NCBI GenBank assembly: GCA_002721705.1
Contig: PBLJ01000019.1
Coordinates: 40,494-80,255 of the forward strand
Direction of reading: 5' to 3'
Length of the DNA stretch: 39,762 nucleotides
Source: Opitutia bacterium
Lineage (GTDB): Bacteria > Verrucomicrobiota > Verrucomicrobiia > Opitutales > Seribacteraceae
In this document: one piece after another, positions 38,246 through 39,762 of the stretch
How positions within the stretch are numbered: position 1 is the first letter of the stretch
Layout: each line of letters begins with the position of its first letter
The notes under the pieces: generated by a model
What the model saw: only the letters and a program-made list of their open reading frames with translations
The model's database searches: none
Told to the model about the DNA's origin: nothing
Program-made: the position numbers and the translations under genes

Positions 38246-39762
38246 TCAACCTTCGGATGGGCGAACCTTTTGTTGCCAGTCCTTGGGCTTTTCACTGACG
38301 TCGCTGTCATCTTGGTAATACTTTTGGAGCGCCTTCAGTTGCTTTTTCAACCTAGCGGTTGTCTTTGCCTGCTCTTCTTTTCCATAGAGATTCTGCAGTT
38401 CGTCTGGATCTTTCTTCAAGTCGTAGAGTTCCCATTCCTCGCCGAATTGGTAAAAGTGCATCAATTTGTGCCTTTGGGTACGGATGCCATAATGTCGGGG
38501 AATCATGTGCACGCTGGGATATTCATAGTAGTGGTAATAGATGCTTTTTCGCCAGTTCTTGGGGGCTTCTCCCTTGAGTAGAGGAACAAGCGACTTGCCT
38601 TGCATGTCTTTTGGGATCTGGGCTCCAGCCATCTCCAGGAAGGTAGAAGCATAATCCAAGTTTTGGATGAGGTGCTTGTCGCGGGAACCTGGCTTGGTCA
38701 CTCCCGGCCATTTTGCGATGAAGGGCATCTTGAGTGACTCGTCGTACATCCAGCGCTTGTCGTACCAGCCGTGGTCGCCAATATAAAAGCCCTGGTCGGA
38801 GCAGTAGATGACCACTGTGTTTTCGTCGAGCTTCAGCTCTTTAAGCGTGTCCTGCAGGCGTCCCAAGCTTTCGTCGACTCCCTTGACGGAACGGAGGTAG
38901 TTCTTGGCGTAGCGCTGAAACTTCCATCGTACCAAATCCTTGCCTTTCAGGTTGGCTTTGTGGAAGGCGGCGTCTCTGGGACCATAGGCCTCACGCCATT
39001 TCTTCAATTGCTCGGGACTCATGCGCTTCATGTTGTGCCAAGCGGATCGATCCTGTCTTTTCTGAGAAGGGGGCTGGTTGAAATCCGGTGTGAGGTCTAC
39101 GAAGAGATCGTAATTCAAGTCCATGTGCCGGTCGATTTCCAACTCTTGGTGCCGTGCTGGTGGAGCGTTGTCCTCCCACTTGTCGAAGAGGGTGGGAGGC
39201 TCTGGAATATCTATGTCGGCGTATAGGTCGAGGTGACGCAGGGCAGGCATCCAGTTGCGATGAGGGGCCTTGTGCTGAACCATCAACATGAAGGGTTTGT
39301 CGTCCTTTCGTTTCTTTTTCAACCAATCGACCGCAAGGTCGGTCACCACGTCGGTGCAATAGCCGTCGATGCGGCGTCTGCCATCGGCAAATATCATGTC
39401 TGGATTGTAATAGAGTCCTTGCCCTGGCAGGACGGCCCAATCGTCAAAGCCTTGCGGATTTCCCTTGAGGTGGCTTTTGCCATAAATGGCTGTTTGGTAG
39501 CCGGCTTTCTGGAGCAGTTTTGGAAAGGTTTCCTGGTTCCAGTCAAAGGTATTGCCATTGTTCATGAAGCCATTCTTGTGGCTATGCTTGCCCGTCTGGA
39601 TCACGGCTCGGCTCGGCCCGCAGATCGAATTCGTGCAGAAGCTGTTCTCGAACAGCATGCCTTGGGCGGCGAGCTGGTCGATGTTGGGCGTGGGGTTCAC
39701 CGATTTAAGCCATCCATCGTAGGCACCGATGGCATGCGGCGCATGATCGTCCGAAAACAGGA
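38246..39762 (-). CDS. Sulfatase (formylglycine-dependent, Cys-type), 5' end beyond window
   Basis: The frame is open to the window edge (39762), so the N terminus and signal peptide are not visible; about 505 residues can be read. The first visible text, LFSDDHAPHAIGAYDGW, is the start of a sulfatase metal site. The signature C-x-P-x-R is in SICGPSRAVIQTGKHSH, with the Cys codon at 39620-39622. AIYGKSHLKG, MVQHKAPHRNW and YCSDQGFYIGDHGWYDKR complete the active site. The last is typical of sulfatases acting on glycans such as N-sulfoglucosamine or iduronate-2-sulfate types. The substrate is unknown. It lies 154 bases upstream of katG on the same strand. Confidence 0.92.
   Translation of the reverse strand, partial: LFSDDHAPHAIGAYDGWLKSVNPTPNIDQLAAQGMLFENSFCTNSICGPSRAVIQTGKHSHKNGFMNNGNTFDWNQETFPKLLQKAGYQTAIYGKSHLKGNPQGFDDWAVLPGQGLYYNPDMIFADGRRRIDGYCTDVVTDLAVDWLKKKRKDDKPFMLMVQHKAPHRNWMPALRHLDLYADIDIPEPPTLFDKWEDNAPPARHQELEIDRHMDLNYDLFVDLTPDFNQPPSQKRQDRSAWHNMKRMSPEQLKKWREAYGPRDAAFHKANLKGKDLVRWKFQRYAKNYLRSVKGVDESLGRLQDTLKELKLDENTVVIYCSDQGFYIGDHGWYDKRWMYDESLKMPFIAKWPGVTKPGSRDKHLIQNLDYASTFLEMAGAQIPKDMQGKSLVPLLKGEAPKNWRKSIYYHYYEYPSVHMIPRHYGIRTQRHKLMHFYQFGEEWELYDLKKDPDELQNLYGKEEQAKTTARLKKQLKALQKYYQDDSDVSEKPKDWQQKVRPSEG

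Overview
The window looks like chromosomal DNA of a PVC-superphylum bacterium, most likely a free-living, probably marine, member of Verrucomicrobiota. The evidence is the gene mix: a DUF1549/DUF1553 Planctomycete-cytochrome protein next to a Tat-exported DUF1501 protein, a ThuA/PVC-type CxxCH heme fusion, a DUF6807 (PmoA-like) protein, two Cys-type sulfatases, Gfo/Idh/MocA oxidoreductases and a giant secreted protein with InlB-type repeats. This taxonomic call is inference from content; no rRNA or marker gene is present. I see no tRNA, rRNA, CRISPR array, insertion sequence or prophage gene, and no gene-free stretch over 300 bases.

Layout. 1-2813 (+): tail of a Gfo/Idh/MocA oxidoreductase, a terminator, then a tight ROK protein / PIG-L deacetylase pair suited to amino-sugar metabolism. 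2882-5548 (-): a TTG-started sirtuin overlapping a 2H (cyclic phosphodiesterase-type) gene by ATGA, followed 4 bases later by a secreted PQQ-like propeller protein. 5681-10695: an SMP-30-like propeller lipoprotein (+), a DUF6807 protein (-), a small Cys-rich ORF (+), the decayed remnant of an FG-GAP/CRTAC-type gene (+), and a sulfatase plus Tat-exported sugar isomerase/epimerase-like pair (-). 10889-13222 (+): a secreted VWA protein, a strong terminator and a conserved secreted protein of unknown function.

13236-26173 (-) is the standout region. A 3045-residue secreted protein has two complete GH13 alpha-amylase-type catalytic domains, twelve InlB-like repeats, a cupredoxin-like domain nested inside one repeat, and a Trp-rich module near the C terminus. 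It is followed after 50 bases by a 1249-residue ThuA / beta-propeller / HEAT / c-heme fusion. Together they suggest an outer-surface alpha-glucan system with possible redox modules.

26374-31996 (-): a PSD1-type DUF1549/DUF1553 protein with a LamG insertion, a DUF1501 protein, a possible 30-residue ORF and a strong bidirectional terminator. 32086-34353 (+): a cytosolic Asp-box (sialidase-like) protein and a Gfo/Idh/MocA oxidoreductase. 34350-38091 (-): a catalase-peroxidase (katG), an SDR oxidoreductase and an aquaporin with an atypical selectivity filter. 38246-39762 (-): a second sulfatase running off the window edge.

Overall theme: export-heavy breakdown of complex, partly sulfated polysaccharides (amylases, sulfatases, sialidase-like protein, deacetylase, sugar oxidoreductases and isomerase), with PVC-specific heme proteins and an oxidative-stress enzyme. 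All family names come from reading motifs by eye; no database search was run.
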